Positions 36,641-47,042 of a DNA stretch of 64,000 nt are shown piece after piece. How positions within the stretch are numbered: position 1 is the first letter of the stretch; each line of letters opens with the position of its first letter. Made by a program: the position numbers and the translations under genes. The notes below the pieces were generated by a model that was not told the origin of the DNA, did no database searches, and saw only the letters and a program-made list of their open reading frames with translations. This stretch comes from Inonotus obliquus (lineage: Eukaryota; Basidiomycota; Agaricomycetes; Hymenochaetales; Hymenochaetaceae): NCBI GenBank assembly GCA_032164295.1, contig JAJHTX010000013.1:1-64000 (forward strand). The letters run 5' to 3'.

Positions 36641-36845
36641 CTCGAGGGTGGGCATCATACGCACCTTCGCGCTCAGACATACGCTAGCCGTTTTCGCCGT
36701 CTCTCCGTGTACGTATGGATCAAATGGAATGTGAGGGAGGGCCGAATGGCCTTCCAACGACTCATTAAAATGACATGTGCGAGATGAAAACAAGTTTCAT
36801 GTGGGCATGACCTGCCAATGTTGCCATGTTGCTGGGGAAACTGCG
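36641..36845 (-). pseudogene. Phosducin-like gene relic upstream of protease C
   Basis: The plus-strand stretch 36731-36760 matches 28650-28680 inside the intact phosducin-like gene at roughly 25 of 30 positions (GGAGGG-CGAAT-GC-TTCCA core). The following 60 bp align to its first intron and start region (GTGCGAGATGA, TTCATGTGGGC, CATGACCTGCCAATG). It keeps the divergent orientation relative to the protease downstream. It is therefore a decayed version of the same head-to-head pair. The left boundary is approximate. Confidence 0.5.
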
Positions 36846-37239
36846 AGTCTCAGTCTGCGACACATCACTCCTGCTGCTGTATTGCTGCAAAGAGACAACT
36901 TGAATCACTTTGCTTTCCGCCACTTTACTTTGCTACCCGTCTTCCCTGAAAAGCGAGTTCTCCCACACACATATCTTCCTCCAGATATCTGGCACGCTTC
37001 AAATTCCGTGCGCGTTGGAATTTCCGACCAACCCAATGTATCCAACATGCGTTACGAGATACTCTAGCTTTCGCCTCTCTCCCGGCTTCATCAGCTCACG
37101 AACAACATGTCGCCCAGATTGCACGCACACTTTGCTCTATCGCAACACATGCACGCCACAAAGGAGCGCCACAAATGAAAATTGGAGGTCTATAAATCTC
37201 ACCCTGCACCCGACAGCGTTCAATGCCACATAGTAAGCA

Positions 37240-38579
37240 ATGTCTAGCGGATCAGGTCATCCTCCTCCTCCTCCTCATCATCATCATCATCATCGGGGCC
37301 CTCAAAGGGACTCTTCTCCAGCAGGGTCACAATTAACAAGGATACCCAAAGCAAATTTATCGGATCCTAGGGCTAATAGCCAGTCGAGGTGGCCCTCTGT
37401 AGAGTCGGCGGCCCATGGGCCCACCAAGATAGAGACATCGGCTAATCATCCGCGTCTATATTTCAAGAGCTCAGATGACCAAAAGTCGGTCCTAACTAAA
37501 ATCGCAATTAAAAGGAATGGCAAGGATGAGACAGAACTGTACGCTAAAGTGGCCACCGGAACGAGGGAAACAATCGTTCCACGCCAAAAAGTCACACAAC
37601 ACTTAGTCCACGACCAACTCGTGGGCGACCTCCGAGATATGGACATATACAGATTCGACAAGGTGGTGCTTGGCACGGGAAGCAAAAAGATAGTTATTGA
37701 TGATCCCAAGCAATCGGCCCAGGTCCTTGTCGCTGGTGCTAACTCACCCCGGGCCGCCACAGTCGGCCTCGGGTGCAGAAACTCGCTGCCAACACCAGAG
37801 CTACTAGAATGCCACCACATAATCGATACCATTCGACGACAGAAGGGTAATGAGCATTTACACAACATCTTGACCGTGAATGTATTTCCACCGGAACCAG
37901 ACAAGGCCGGAGTCAAAGGATTCATCGACATCGGAGCTCTTGATCCGAATGATTCAGAGATCCAGTATTTCAAAAGGTCATCTACTTGCGATCCTGGAGA
38001 ATTTGCAGCAAAATTTTCCTATGGATCAGAAAACAAGCTTGAGCTTCTTCAGAGGGCGGGAGAATCGGATCGTTTAAATGGATATCTTGATCTGAGTACA
38101 GAAGGAATTCTACTCGTAAAAACGCTATTTTATGCTTTAGTGGACAAGCTGAAAGGAGATGGCTACAAACCAAGTCTGATGAACGAAACAATGGTGCTTT
38201 CAAAACAAGATTATAATGCCATGAAAGGAAAGTATTTAGAAGTCAAGTGCAAAACAATGGGCGGGAAGGAATTTCGTGTTAACGTACCCCTCACTTATGA
38301 CCAAATCCACTCTGGCATTCAAGTTGGAGATGAACTCTATGCAACGAGAGTGAAACTAGATGAACGACTACAAGTTGAAAGCGATATTTTAGATTTTACA
38401 ATTGGGTTACCGTATTGTAAGTGCATACTTTGCTTCGTCTGGTTGTGAAATAGTAATCATTCACTCCTTATTTTATAGACCTAGCATTAGCTGAAAAAGG
38501 ATTTGAATTAGTGGTCCGCAACCCTAGTAGAAGTGGTAAAGAACCGTGGGCTATAGGTGTCAGGCCGACATCAGGATAA
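37240..38579 (+). CDS. Pepsin-like protein lacking catalytic Asp, copy C
   Basis: Exons 37240-38416 and 38479-38579 give 425 residues. Whole-length similarity to copies A and D is clear: KNEHLHNILT-type QKGNEHLHNILTVNVFPPEP, GFIDIGALDPND, KLKGDGYKPSL and the spliced end FTIGLPYYLALAEKGFELVV. Yet the lobe-1 active site is KVATGTRETIV where A has LLDSGSS, so the catalytic Asp is Ala. Lobe 2 reads YLDLSTEGIL instead of FDTGAPGIF. The frame is uninterrupted, which suggests a kept pseudoenzyme rather than random decay, but this is inference. The N-terminus has a natural run of five Pro and six His codons (37261-37293). The TATA element and leader match copies A and D. Confidence 0.75.
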
Positions 38580-41049
38580 AGTCGAACCAGGTAATTCAGG
38601 ACAGCATCGCTGGCGATGTTCAAGCTGGACTTTAGAGAAGTCTTGGTCGACTAGGAAATGCCTCAGAATTGAACGATTTGATGGACTTGCATTGATTGAT
38701 GAGATATAGACGTAGTACATAGCAATTTCGTTTAACCTTACTGGCATCTGGCATGGACATGTATGGTTGTACACAAATATTTATCGATAATTGAAGCATA
38801 AATAACGAACCTGCATTGGGATATGAAAAGAGAATCCACCAGAGTGAGATATAGCTATTATGACTCGGATATCTAATAAGCCTGTGGTCAATATTGTCTT
38901 ATGTTCGATGGTCCTTGAGTACATGTGCAACCTGCATATACGAAGGTCAAATGATTCCTGAAACTCTATGCCTACGAGTGAGGGGTATACTAATTTCAAC
39001 TGCTGGTGTGCTTGTGGGCCCAGTGGTTGGAAACTACTCACTGAGTCGCATTCAGTTTCTCATTCCCAGGCCGACATATGTCCATTTACCTGTGTTTAAT
39101 GCTCAATCTGAGTCACAATCTCTACACTGCAAACGACCCGGTAGTTGGTGAGTTGTTCGAGCTGGTGCTTGTCTCAAGTAGCTGCAGGAGTTGAATGGTA
39201 GGTCGACCAGCTGGGTAAGGGTTCGTCAAAGGCTCTGGTACACCAGATACACTAGTTAAGCAATAGCCTTGAGGCTGATCAGGTCTTCGACAACAGTCTG
39301 CACAGCCTGCGTAGAGATCTGAGTTGGTTAGAAATGGCCAGGGTGCGAGTGGAGTTATATAGAACAAAGGAGAGATAAGTCCCGATTCAAGATATTCATT
39401 CCGCAAGTCAATCATATGACACATGCAAAATCCCTGAACTACTACTAGAATGTCAAACTTGAAATAATGCTTGCATAGTTCACATAATGTGTTCACTATG
39501 GAGTATTAAGGTTGTTTCTATGGCGAGAGGCCCAGGCAAACCATATATATAGGAGCTACATGGTGACTAAGCTGATCATGTGTGCTGATTGAATTCACAA
39601 GTCCTTGTTCACACTACAGAATGTAAGATGCTGCAAATAGACAGTAGAGTTGGAAGTCTTAAAGTCAAGCTGTGAGTGTGATAATAATATCAGACATGTG
39701 CAAAAGTCACATCATCTTAAAAATGCATCTCTCACTCACCCCTTGTTGCAAATAATGTGTGATAAATTTGAATGTTCCCAAGCAGTTAGACGCTATGATA
39801 TTCTCACAATAGTGAATCCAGATTAAGGTGATCCTAATACAAGCTTTATGTATTATGTAGGCTATTGTTTAGACAGGTACATTAGGGCTCTGTAGTGTAG
39901 CATAAGATACAGAAGTGGACAGTACATATACAGAACACCCTGTAATTGTGTGGAGGAATAGAGCTTACTTTGTACATATGAACTGTGTTCTGCATCAAGA
40001 AATCCAAATTTAGGCATAAATGACTGTATATGACATATACAGCATGTGATAGTGCTCAGCTGTGTGATATATGTCATTGGGAGGTGCATACTCACATCAC
40101 ATAGTCCGCATTCCACATGAAGTGAATGCTCATAGCATATTGCATTGAAGAACATGAGTCTTGAAGAGATACAATGTACGTTGCATTGCAGAACATGAGC
40201 CTCAGTCGCAAAACAATATTTGTTGGGTAGATATATGATATTAGTGTAGGTATTTAAGGAGATGTTGGAATTGAATGGTTCAACACTTCTCTTCACTTGC
40301 TGCTCAGTCTTTACCATGAGAAATGATGAATTTCAACTTATCTCTCATACAAAATATTAAAACTGTAATAAGGTTAATGAAAGTAACATCATCTCTGAAG
40401 AAACAGCCTTGTATTCTCTCATTTAAGCTTCGTGGAGTTGACCAACCTACGGGACCTGGAATGAGCAAGATATAAATTTCAACCCACTTTAAAGTTCTAT
40501 CTGATGTGGAGGACAGCACTGATAAGTTTTAGAGCAGTGGCTCTTGTTATGTTAGCGAGAACAGTGGAGAATCAATTCTATAGCAGTCTGCATACCATGC
40601 TGGGTCTCCTCACTTGGTAAAAATTGCATGTGAGACTCAGAAACATGCCATTCTAAGTAAGTCAAAAACTTTCTTCTTGACATGATAATATGTGTTATGA
40701 CGTCTTTTCCATTTTCCCTATACGGCCTTTCTTTCTTTTTCATCAATGCATATTTACATTCTTTCAACCACGTTCCTTACTTAATACATACAGGCTTAGC
40801 TAATTACAATCTATAACAACTTTATCCCGCTATTCCCTTTCATTCTTTTCCTATTTTATTATTACTTATTCTTGCTGACTCATTATTCTTCTTTCCATTT
40901 AACCCAATGACGCTTACTCATCCTTACTTATTCTTGCTGACTCGTCAGGCCCCGTTGTTTGTTTGTCTGTATTTACTTACTGCTGCGTGTTAGAAAAACA
41001 ATACAATTCACTATTACTAAGCCTGATTAATAATCGAAGTAACTCCAAT
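38580..41049. other. AT-rich intergenic region with short repeats
   Basis: No gene supported; open frames are low in complexity. A near-repeat (GCATTG-AGAACATGAG) occurs at about 40141-40162 and 40181-40202. A 20-bp perfect direct repeat is listed separately. Confidence 0.4.
40862..40943. repeat. 20-bp direct repeat pair
   Basis: TTACTTATTCTTGCTGACTC occurs at 40862-40881 and again at 40924-40943, 62 bp apart start to start. It lies upstream of the unknown AT-rich ORF at 41050. Role unknown. Confidence 0.6.
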
Positions 41050-41829
41050 ATGAATTGGATACAGGAAAGGTTGAATGCGGTTACACGAGCACTACAACAG
41101 CCAATAATACCAGCAACACCAAGACCAGGAGTGTTACAGTATTGTAGCATATGTAGACCAGCACATGAGATAGCAGAAAAGCTACTTCGAGAGATACTGA
41201 AGGAAATAACATACTCAGCAATCGTCAAGGGACAATCGGACGTTATGATTAGGAGACAATTCATTGTAATGAACTATGAACCGAATACAACTGTACGGAA
41301 GGCTTATGAACGAGAAGTCAGGTTACTCTCATACGATAATCATTACTTCCTATTGGCAATAGGAATACGAAACGTGGCTTCAGAACAAGATAATCACCAA
41401 TGCGATGTAGCAGTACTAGACATCGATATACCATACAGGAATGAACCTGAACATATCGCAAGAGAGTCAGCTTACAAGTAGACCGACTATCTAGTCCAAA
41501 GACTTAAGCAATTACTGACAGGGGGAAGAACAGTTGTAGAAGTAAAGGAAGATCGACATGGAGGAATAATAAGGATCAAAGGAATCCGAGGCAGATCACT
41601 AGCAGACATAGCAGTAGCACCAGGATACATTAGAGTGCAGCAAGTAATTAATAACATCGACACACCTGGGGCAATAACATTACCAAGATGGCGAAGTGTA
41701 GGAACACAGACAGAGCCGATACAGACACCCGTATGGCACGTGACCCAAACATTACCAAGTATGGCAGAGTTTGATCGACGGCTTCGAAGCCGATCACACG
41801 TTATGAACCTCGACCATGTAATGCACTAG
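41050..41829 (+). CDS. Unknown AT-rich ORF with internal in-frame TAG
   Basis: From the ATG of MNWIQERLNAVTRALQQ, the frame encodes 143 residues to TAG at 41479-41481. It then continues in the same frame for another 115 codons with equally good composition (VEVKEDRHGGIIRIKGIRGR, then QQVINNIDTPGAITLPRW) to TAG at 41827-41829. Features are a CSICR motif with a helix after it (EIAEKLLREILKEI) and a closing RSVGTQTEP. No family recognised. Codon use is very A-rich, unlike the host genes. It may be a mobile-element ORF disabled by one nonsense change, or a gene read through the stop. Confidence 0.45.
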
Positions 41830-43245
41830 GGCAGCACCAGACTAAGTGGAAGGGGATAGATTACTAAGACGAGGACTGAAAGGTAATAGGAATATGACAT
41901 AAGGTATTTAGAGTCATAGGAAAACAGGTATGACCGGAACCGATATGAACAAGTCATACAGCAATGCACAGCAGCTAGCATCGAGTATGACTAGGTCTGA
42001 AAGTAGTTACATTGAAGCGAACGGACCAACAGTAGATAATTCCTATACTAGGCAGGCATGTAAAATAGTATAAATAGGAGGCCATCGTAGGGCCAACCCA
42101 GCAGTTTAATCCAAGTCCAGAGACTCAGAGTAAACCTCACAGAAAGTCTCCAGTTGATCGATAAACAACCTCCGCACTAAGAACCCAATAAGTACTTGAG
42201 AGCGACACTCCTTAAGCTAATCAACAGTGTGAGTTGAAGCTTAGGTAAAATACGGATAGCAGCTAGACTGTCTCTCCCTATCGTCAGCCTGAGTGCTAAT
42301 TGATCAGAGTGTGGTAAGCATTGATCTCTCATACCTCTCTTATCGTGTCCAACAAGTGTTAGTACAGACAGTTAAGGTTATCACTTAGTTATCAGTATAA
42401 CTAACATTACGATAATAGTATTAGACCGCAGGCTACAGAAGTTGGTTGATAGTTGTTTTAGACGGAGCTTAACACATCCCCTAAGGTAGCTATTGATTCC
42501 ACAGCTATAGTAGCATAGTGGATTTGGATTAACCCCTCTTTCGAGGCAACAACCAGATCTAGACGCCGATCCTACCAGATCAGCGCCTCCCTGAATTAAC
42601 ACTGCGCAGCACCTATTTAGAGTAGGACTTACCTGCGACCAAAGTGTATATAAGGCTGGACCAGAGAGTTAGGGATTCTCCACTCTCTTGTTCTAGTACT
42701 ATTACCTATGTCGCAGGCAAGTTACTTTTCCTCCTGTACATTAGATAGATGTGCTAATCTAGTACTATCACCTACGTCACAGACTTCGGTCTTTTGTGAT
42801 TAAGTGGTAGCTCATTCTTTTGCAATAGTCGATGTCTCTGATCCCTGTGATCGACGTCTCCGACAACGCAGAGCGTAACAATATGTAGAATATGTAATTG
42901 ATGATATTTGCAGCTTTGTAGGCTCCTCAGTTGCCATTGAATGTGTATTCTCAGAAGAATACTATTGCACTCTGTTGTGCCTGTCTGGGGTCAAAGACCA
43001 TCACAACCCTTATCCTGGTGAAAGGATTGTGCTGAAATTTTGATTCGATTAGGGAACGCCGATCGAAACTACCCCGGATGGGACCGGTTAACTTTAACAA
43101 GCGGCTACAATCAGGATCGATAGCGAGAAGTGGAGAACACGCGAATCCAATACAATCCGAAGCCGGCGATCAAGAAGCATCGGCTAGCAATGCTAATCCC
43201 AACGATCACACTAAACCTTTGCAAATGATGCAGCAAGAACAGTAA
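41830..43245. other. Non-coding, promoter-like elements
   Basis: A purine tract (AAGTGGAAGGGGATAG, about 41847-41862) lies just after the preceding ORF. GTATAAATAG follows at about 42069-42078, and GTATATAAGG near 42645-42654. CT-rich and repeated CTAGTACTAT-type stretches follow. No ORF. It resembles an LTR or promoter region, unproven. Confidence 0.35.
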
Positions 43246-43854
43246 CCTCCAACGGCTTGCTATAAATGCAGAAGAGTGCGACAGATCATCGAAGACCTAC
43301 ACAATATAATACTACGGGAGGCAACAGGCATGTCGACGTATTATGTGTCCAGCGAACGAGCAACAGCTTATCGAGAATACTACAATCCCCCGGAGGTCAT
43401 TCGAAATCGCATGAGGTCAACAATAGCAATGGATATGGCAATAGGCATGCAACCAAAGACACACTGGACAATAGTAGGAATCCATGACATATTAGCACTC
43501 GAGTGCCCAAGCACATTTGTGGAGATCAGTGCAGACTATGTTACAAACCGCCGCTCACCAATAACAGCGGCATGGGTTGCAAACACACTCAGGGAACTAT
43601 GGGCATACTGCAAAGCTATTCGACTACAAGGAGACCTATACCTAGGCTGGAGAATACCTTTGAACGATACTCGACAAAGTGTACGGCTACTCATCGCCAT
43701 AGGCACCTATGTCAAACCACCTTGGTTTCCCCACGATGATATCCGATGTCGAATCACACTTGACGGCCCCGAACAAGAGTCCCGAGGCGACAAGCAAATC
43801 ACAGCCTTCATAGCCCCAGATGCTATACAACGGAATCCCGACGGAATTCCTTAA
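43246..43854 (+). CDS. Unknown AT-rich ORF, possibly 5'-incomplete
   Basis: The frame is open after a stop at 43243-43245 and the first ATG is at 43330. The protein-like part starts earlier: TACYKCRRVRQIIEDLHNII, a CxxCR motif followed by a helix, parallel to the ORF at 41050. An upstream exon is therefore likely missing from the model. The rest encodes YREYYNPPEVIRNRMRST, WTIVGIHDILALECPSTF and WRIPLNDTRQSVRLLIAI. No family recognised. Codon use and flanking architecture resemble the 41-kb ORF; the two may be distant relatives. Confidence 0.4.
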   Translation, partial: PPTACYKCRRVRQIIEDLHNIILREATGMSTYYVSSERATAYREYYNPPEVIRNRMRSTIAMDMAIGMQPKTHWTIVGIHDILALECPSTFVEISADYVTNRRSPITAAWVANTLRELWAYCKAIRLQGDLYLGWRIPLNDTRQSVRLLIAIGTYVKPPWFPHDDIRCRITLDGPEQESRGDKQITAFIAPDAIQRNPDGIP

Positions 43855-44937
43855 ATGCACGAGCAACTGCGGACGAGCGAACCTTAACTACGGTGCAGCC
43901 AGGCAAAACCAATGGCATACGAACACACATTCAATGACTCACTCACTGACTCACTCTATGCACAGGGCACAGCACAAGGCCGACCCCGAGCATAGGTATT
44001 AATTCAGTTTAAGTCAAGATGAATCAACACCGAGTCATTGCCTTGCACAGTGCACAGTCGATGAGTCAATCCGCAGCAGAACAATAGGAATACCAGATGA
44101 GTTTGGAAGCTAGAATAACGAATCAGATCGAGAGTAGGAACTACGGAGCGTAGGAAGTGGTCCGTCCACAACATGAGGAAAAGGTATAAATAGTTGTAGA
44201 CTTAGACCGTAGCTCCCTATCTTTCTTTCGATCCTCTTGTACACTGAGTCCTCTTAGGCATCTAAGCTTCTATCTGAAGACACCTAATCTGCTTAACCTC
44301 TCTTACTCTACGGCATGGAACGATTGATTAGTCGCCCACCAACTAGAGAAGCTTGCGAATGGCAACCTACCTGTGTTTAGCTAGGTACTTGTCCTACTAG
44401 CCTGTCAACGAGGTTGAGGCCCGACTCAGTCAGATAAACGAGAGCGTCTGAGGCAATGCTTAGTATACTTGGGAATCTGCCCTGCTTGTGAAAACCGAGT
44501 AGGCTCCGGAAACTCTTAGAAAAGCATCGCCGAACCCGTAACACTATTGGACCGTCCTATTGTGGTTACTGTATAGTCCCTTTAGGGCGAGCGTTTTCTA
44601 ACACCTGGTAGAACAATAGTTACGTTCAAAAGACAGATCACACACTTCTTGAAGTATCTCTCTTATTATTCTTAATATAATGTGTACTTTTTTCTTGGTG
44701 TTGTACATATATATAGCATATTATTGTATACTCTTGGTGCATTTCTGCAGCTCGCTCCAAAGTAAAAATCACAGAGTCGTAAAGCATAGATTGTAACCCG
44801 TAGTGTGTCTTATCTTTATGCACGTACCTGTATACATACACTGTAGAACCCTAGGGTCTATCAGGTCAGGATTATCCGAGGCACTTCCCTATATGCTTGC
44901 TAAGACTAGTAAGTATTGTTCATTATCATTTAAGTTA
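43855..44937. other. Non-coding, promoter-like
   Basis: GTATAAATAG recurs at about 44184-44193, some 330 bp after the preceding ORF, as it does after the 41-kb ORF. A run of tandem ACTCACTCACTGACTC occurs near 43935-43955. No gene. Confidence 0.35.
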
Positions 44938-46474
44938 TTAGTGCTTTCTTAAGATGTAATGTTGACTCGGATTACTAGTACTACCCTGCATCTCCTCTGG
45001 TGGTCCTCTTTTGACTGCAGTCTCCTTATGCAAATAACCTATGCCCCATGGTAAGGTACCACTTCCACTAGGGTTTTGGATCACTATTTGCAGTCCCTGC
45101 TTAGTCATTGCTTGGTCTTTGAAATAATGAGTGAGTTACTACTTCATGATGACTATGACCAAATGAAGCAGAGTACTTACAATACGGGAGTCCAAGTACA
45201 ATATCCCTATCATCTTCTTCAAGGCACCCTGATCTATCTAATCTCACCGTTGTCGCATGTTTATCTTGTTCATCAACATATAGCCCTGCCGGAAAAGTGA
45301 GAGGTATATGAACCCAGTTTTTACCACCATGCCCTGTCAAGATGCTGCACTTGACTATCAATGCTGTCTTCTTTTTTTGTATGTCTTGATCTTCTTGTTT
45401 CGAAAGTATCAATATACTTTGTTTGGATTCATCTATCTGTTTCTCTACTGGAGCGTAGCCATCTTCATTCAGTCTTGCCTTGAATGCATCAAATAGCCAC
45501 TGCTTAACGAAAATTCCAGGTGCGCCGGAATCAAGACCTCCAATAGCATCAACCAACCTTCCCCCATTCAGAAGATCCTTGTGACGTTTTCCTTGTCCAT
45601 ACGAAACTGTTAATCTGAAATTCTTCGCCTCCCCTCCACTTATATCTTTCATCAACCAGTGAATATGAGTATCACTGGGTTTAACAGCTCCAATCTCTAT
45701 GTACCCTTGGAACCGGACCTGTCCTTCGACTTCTTTCCATGGAAAAATATTCACGATCAGGACTTTATACAAATGGGCATTGCCTTGCTGTTTCAAAATA
45801 GTATCGATGATATGAACATAGCCTGTCGAGGACTCTCCTCTCTCTGGCTCCCCGAGACCAATGATAGCATGGTATTCGGATTGACCATTGAGGAATGAGG
45901 AGGTAGAGATGACGACTGGTTGCTTGGGATTAGTAATATTTATCGTCTCTTTACCTCCGTAGCCAAGCACCATGCTAAACTCGTACACCTCTGCAGTTTC
46001 GGTCCTATTATCAACACCAGGGAAGCGAGATGAAACTGTACCCTTGCTTTGGGCTCCGGTTAAGTGTTGGCTGACTGCATCGCGATAAACCATTGTTTTA
46101 CTCGCCCCGGTGTCCACTAAAGCCACCAGCCTCGTATTTTCGATCATAATATGAGTTACGAGCGTCAGTCCACTCCCAAATCCCTCAAATCTATTATTAC
46201 GCGTAGAAGGGTTTGCGTGTTGGATAGGAGGTGCTGCGGTGTTTGACATGTATGACTTCGTCGAGGCTGTTTGATTGCAAACAGAGCCTACAAAATCTAG
46301 AGGCGCCGGAAAAACAACCGGGGAATTCGTCTTGGGGTGCTCACGGGTCGTCGAGAGATGATTCATCTGGCTAGAAGTCTCAGGGACCGATGTAGTTATT
46401 TCAGAAAGGTGGTTGAGGGCTTGCCGATGATGGCGACGACTCGGATGATTACTTGTGCTATCACGTCGAGCCAT
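44938..46474 (-). CDS. Pepsin-type aspartic protease, copy D
   Basis: Exons 45181-46474 and 44938-45116 give 490 residues. It is the closest relative of copy A; their last exons are the same length (179 nt). Both active sites are intact: ALVDTGASKTMVYRDAV in lobe 1 and GGLDSGAPGIFVKQWL in lobe 2. YIEIGAVKPSD matches the turn region, and VLGLPYYQAMTKQGLQIVIQ is the spliced psi-psi-G motif and last strand. No signal peptide; the N-terminus is basic, His-rich (RRHHRQALNH), and the C-terminus ends basic. In inverted orientation relative to copy A and divergent from the decayed phosducin-like gene at its 5' side. Confidence 0.8.
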
Positions 46475-47042
46475 TGCTTACTATGAAGCATTGAGCACTC
46501 CCCGGTGAAAGGTGGGATATATAGTCCTCCGAGTTCATTTGCGGCGAGCATAGATTATGAAGCAAAGCTTGGGTGCAATCTAGAAGCCATTTTGCTTTCG
46601 TGTGTTTAGGCGCGACGAAAGCTAGACTATTTCATGTCTCTTGCACCGTCATATTTAGTATGCGTTAAATCTTATAACCAATCCAATGACTATTTACATG
46701 TATCATGAATGTAAAATTCGGGTGTGAGGACTGTCCTTTCAGGTCCGGGAAGACGGAGCAAAGTTCAGAAATAATCAAAAGCTAGCAGCGCAATGGGTCA
46801 CGTGCTGGTCGAGACACCTCTCGTCGAGCACCCTAAGGCCCCGCTCGGCTGCACCTGTTAGCTAACGGGGAGCCCCGTTAACTGACTTGTCACAGGCTGT
46901 CACAGGGCTCTTTTGCAGGCAATGCGATCCATCGCGTCACGCTTTTTGTCACTTCCTGTTAGCTAACCTCGCTTAGCAACTTTCCCATACGCCAAAAAGT
47001 TAGCTAACAGGTGCAGCCGAGCGGGGCCTAATGTAGTGCAAC
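46475..47042. promoter_or_regulatory. Divergent spacer, copy 2, with inversion and MITE
   Basis: Same spacer as 28783-29158 but altered. The TATA element and leader before protease D are kept, as is CACGTG at 46799-46804. Within it, 46636-46707 is inverted relative to copy 1, and a 192-bp MITE sits at 46837-47028. Confidence 0.65.
46837..47028. mobile_element. MITE with 30-bp TIRs, TAA target duplication
   Basis: Perfect 30-bp terminal inverted repeats (46837-46866 and 46999-47028) begin GGCCCCGCTCGGCTGCACCT. TAA flanks both sides (46834-46836, 47029-47031). The duplicate spacer near 28783-28800 has the uninterrupted CCCTAATGTAG site with a single TAA, the pre-insertion state. A 3-bp TWA duplication and GGCC-starting TIRs fit PIF/Harbinger-type (Tourist-like) MITEs. 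The inner end of each TIR contains the palindrome GTTAGCTAAC, which also occurs once internally. No ORF, so non-autonomous. Confidence 0.9.

Noticed and set aside
39862..40317. 151-codon minus ORF, Cys/Tyr-rich
   Set aside because: AT-rich, repeat-containing sequence with atypical composition and no domain; likely chance ORF.
29159..46474. Retroviral or gypsy-type protease origin of the aspartic protease family
   Set aside because: Two lobes with two D-S/T-G sites in one chain, introns, and no reverse transcriptase, RNase H or integrase sequence nearby.
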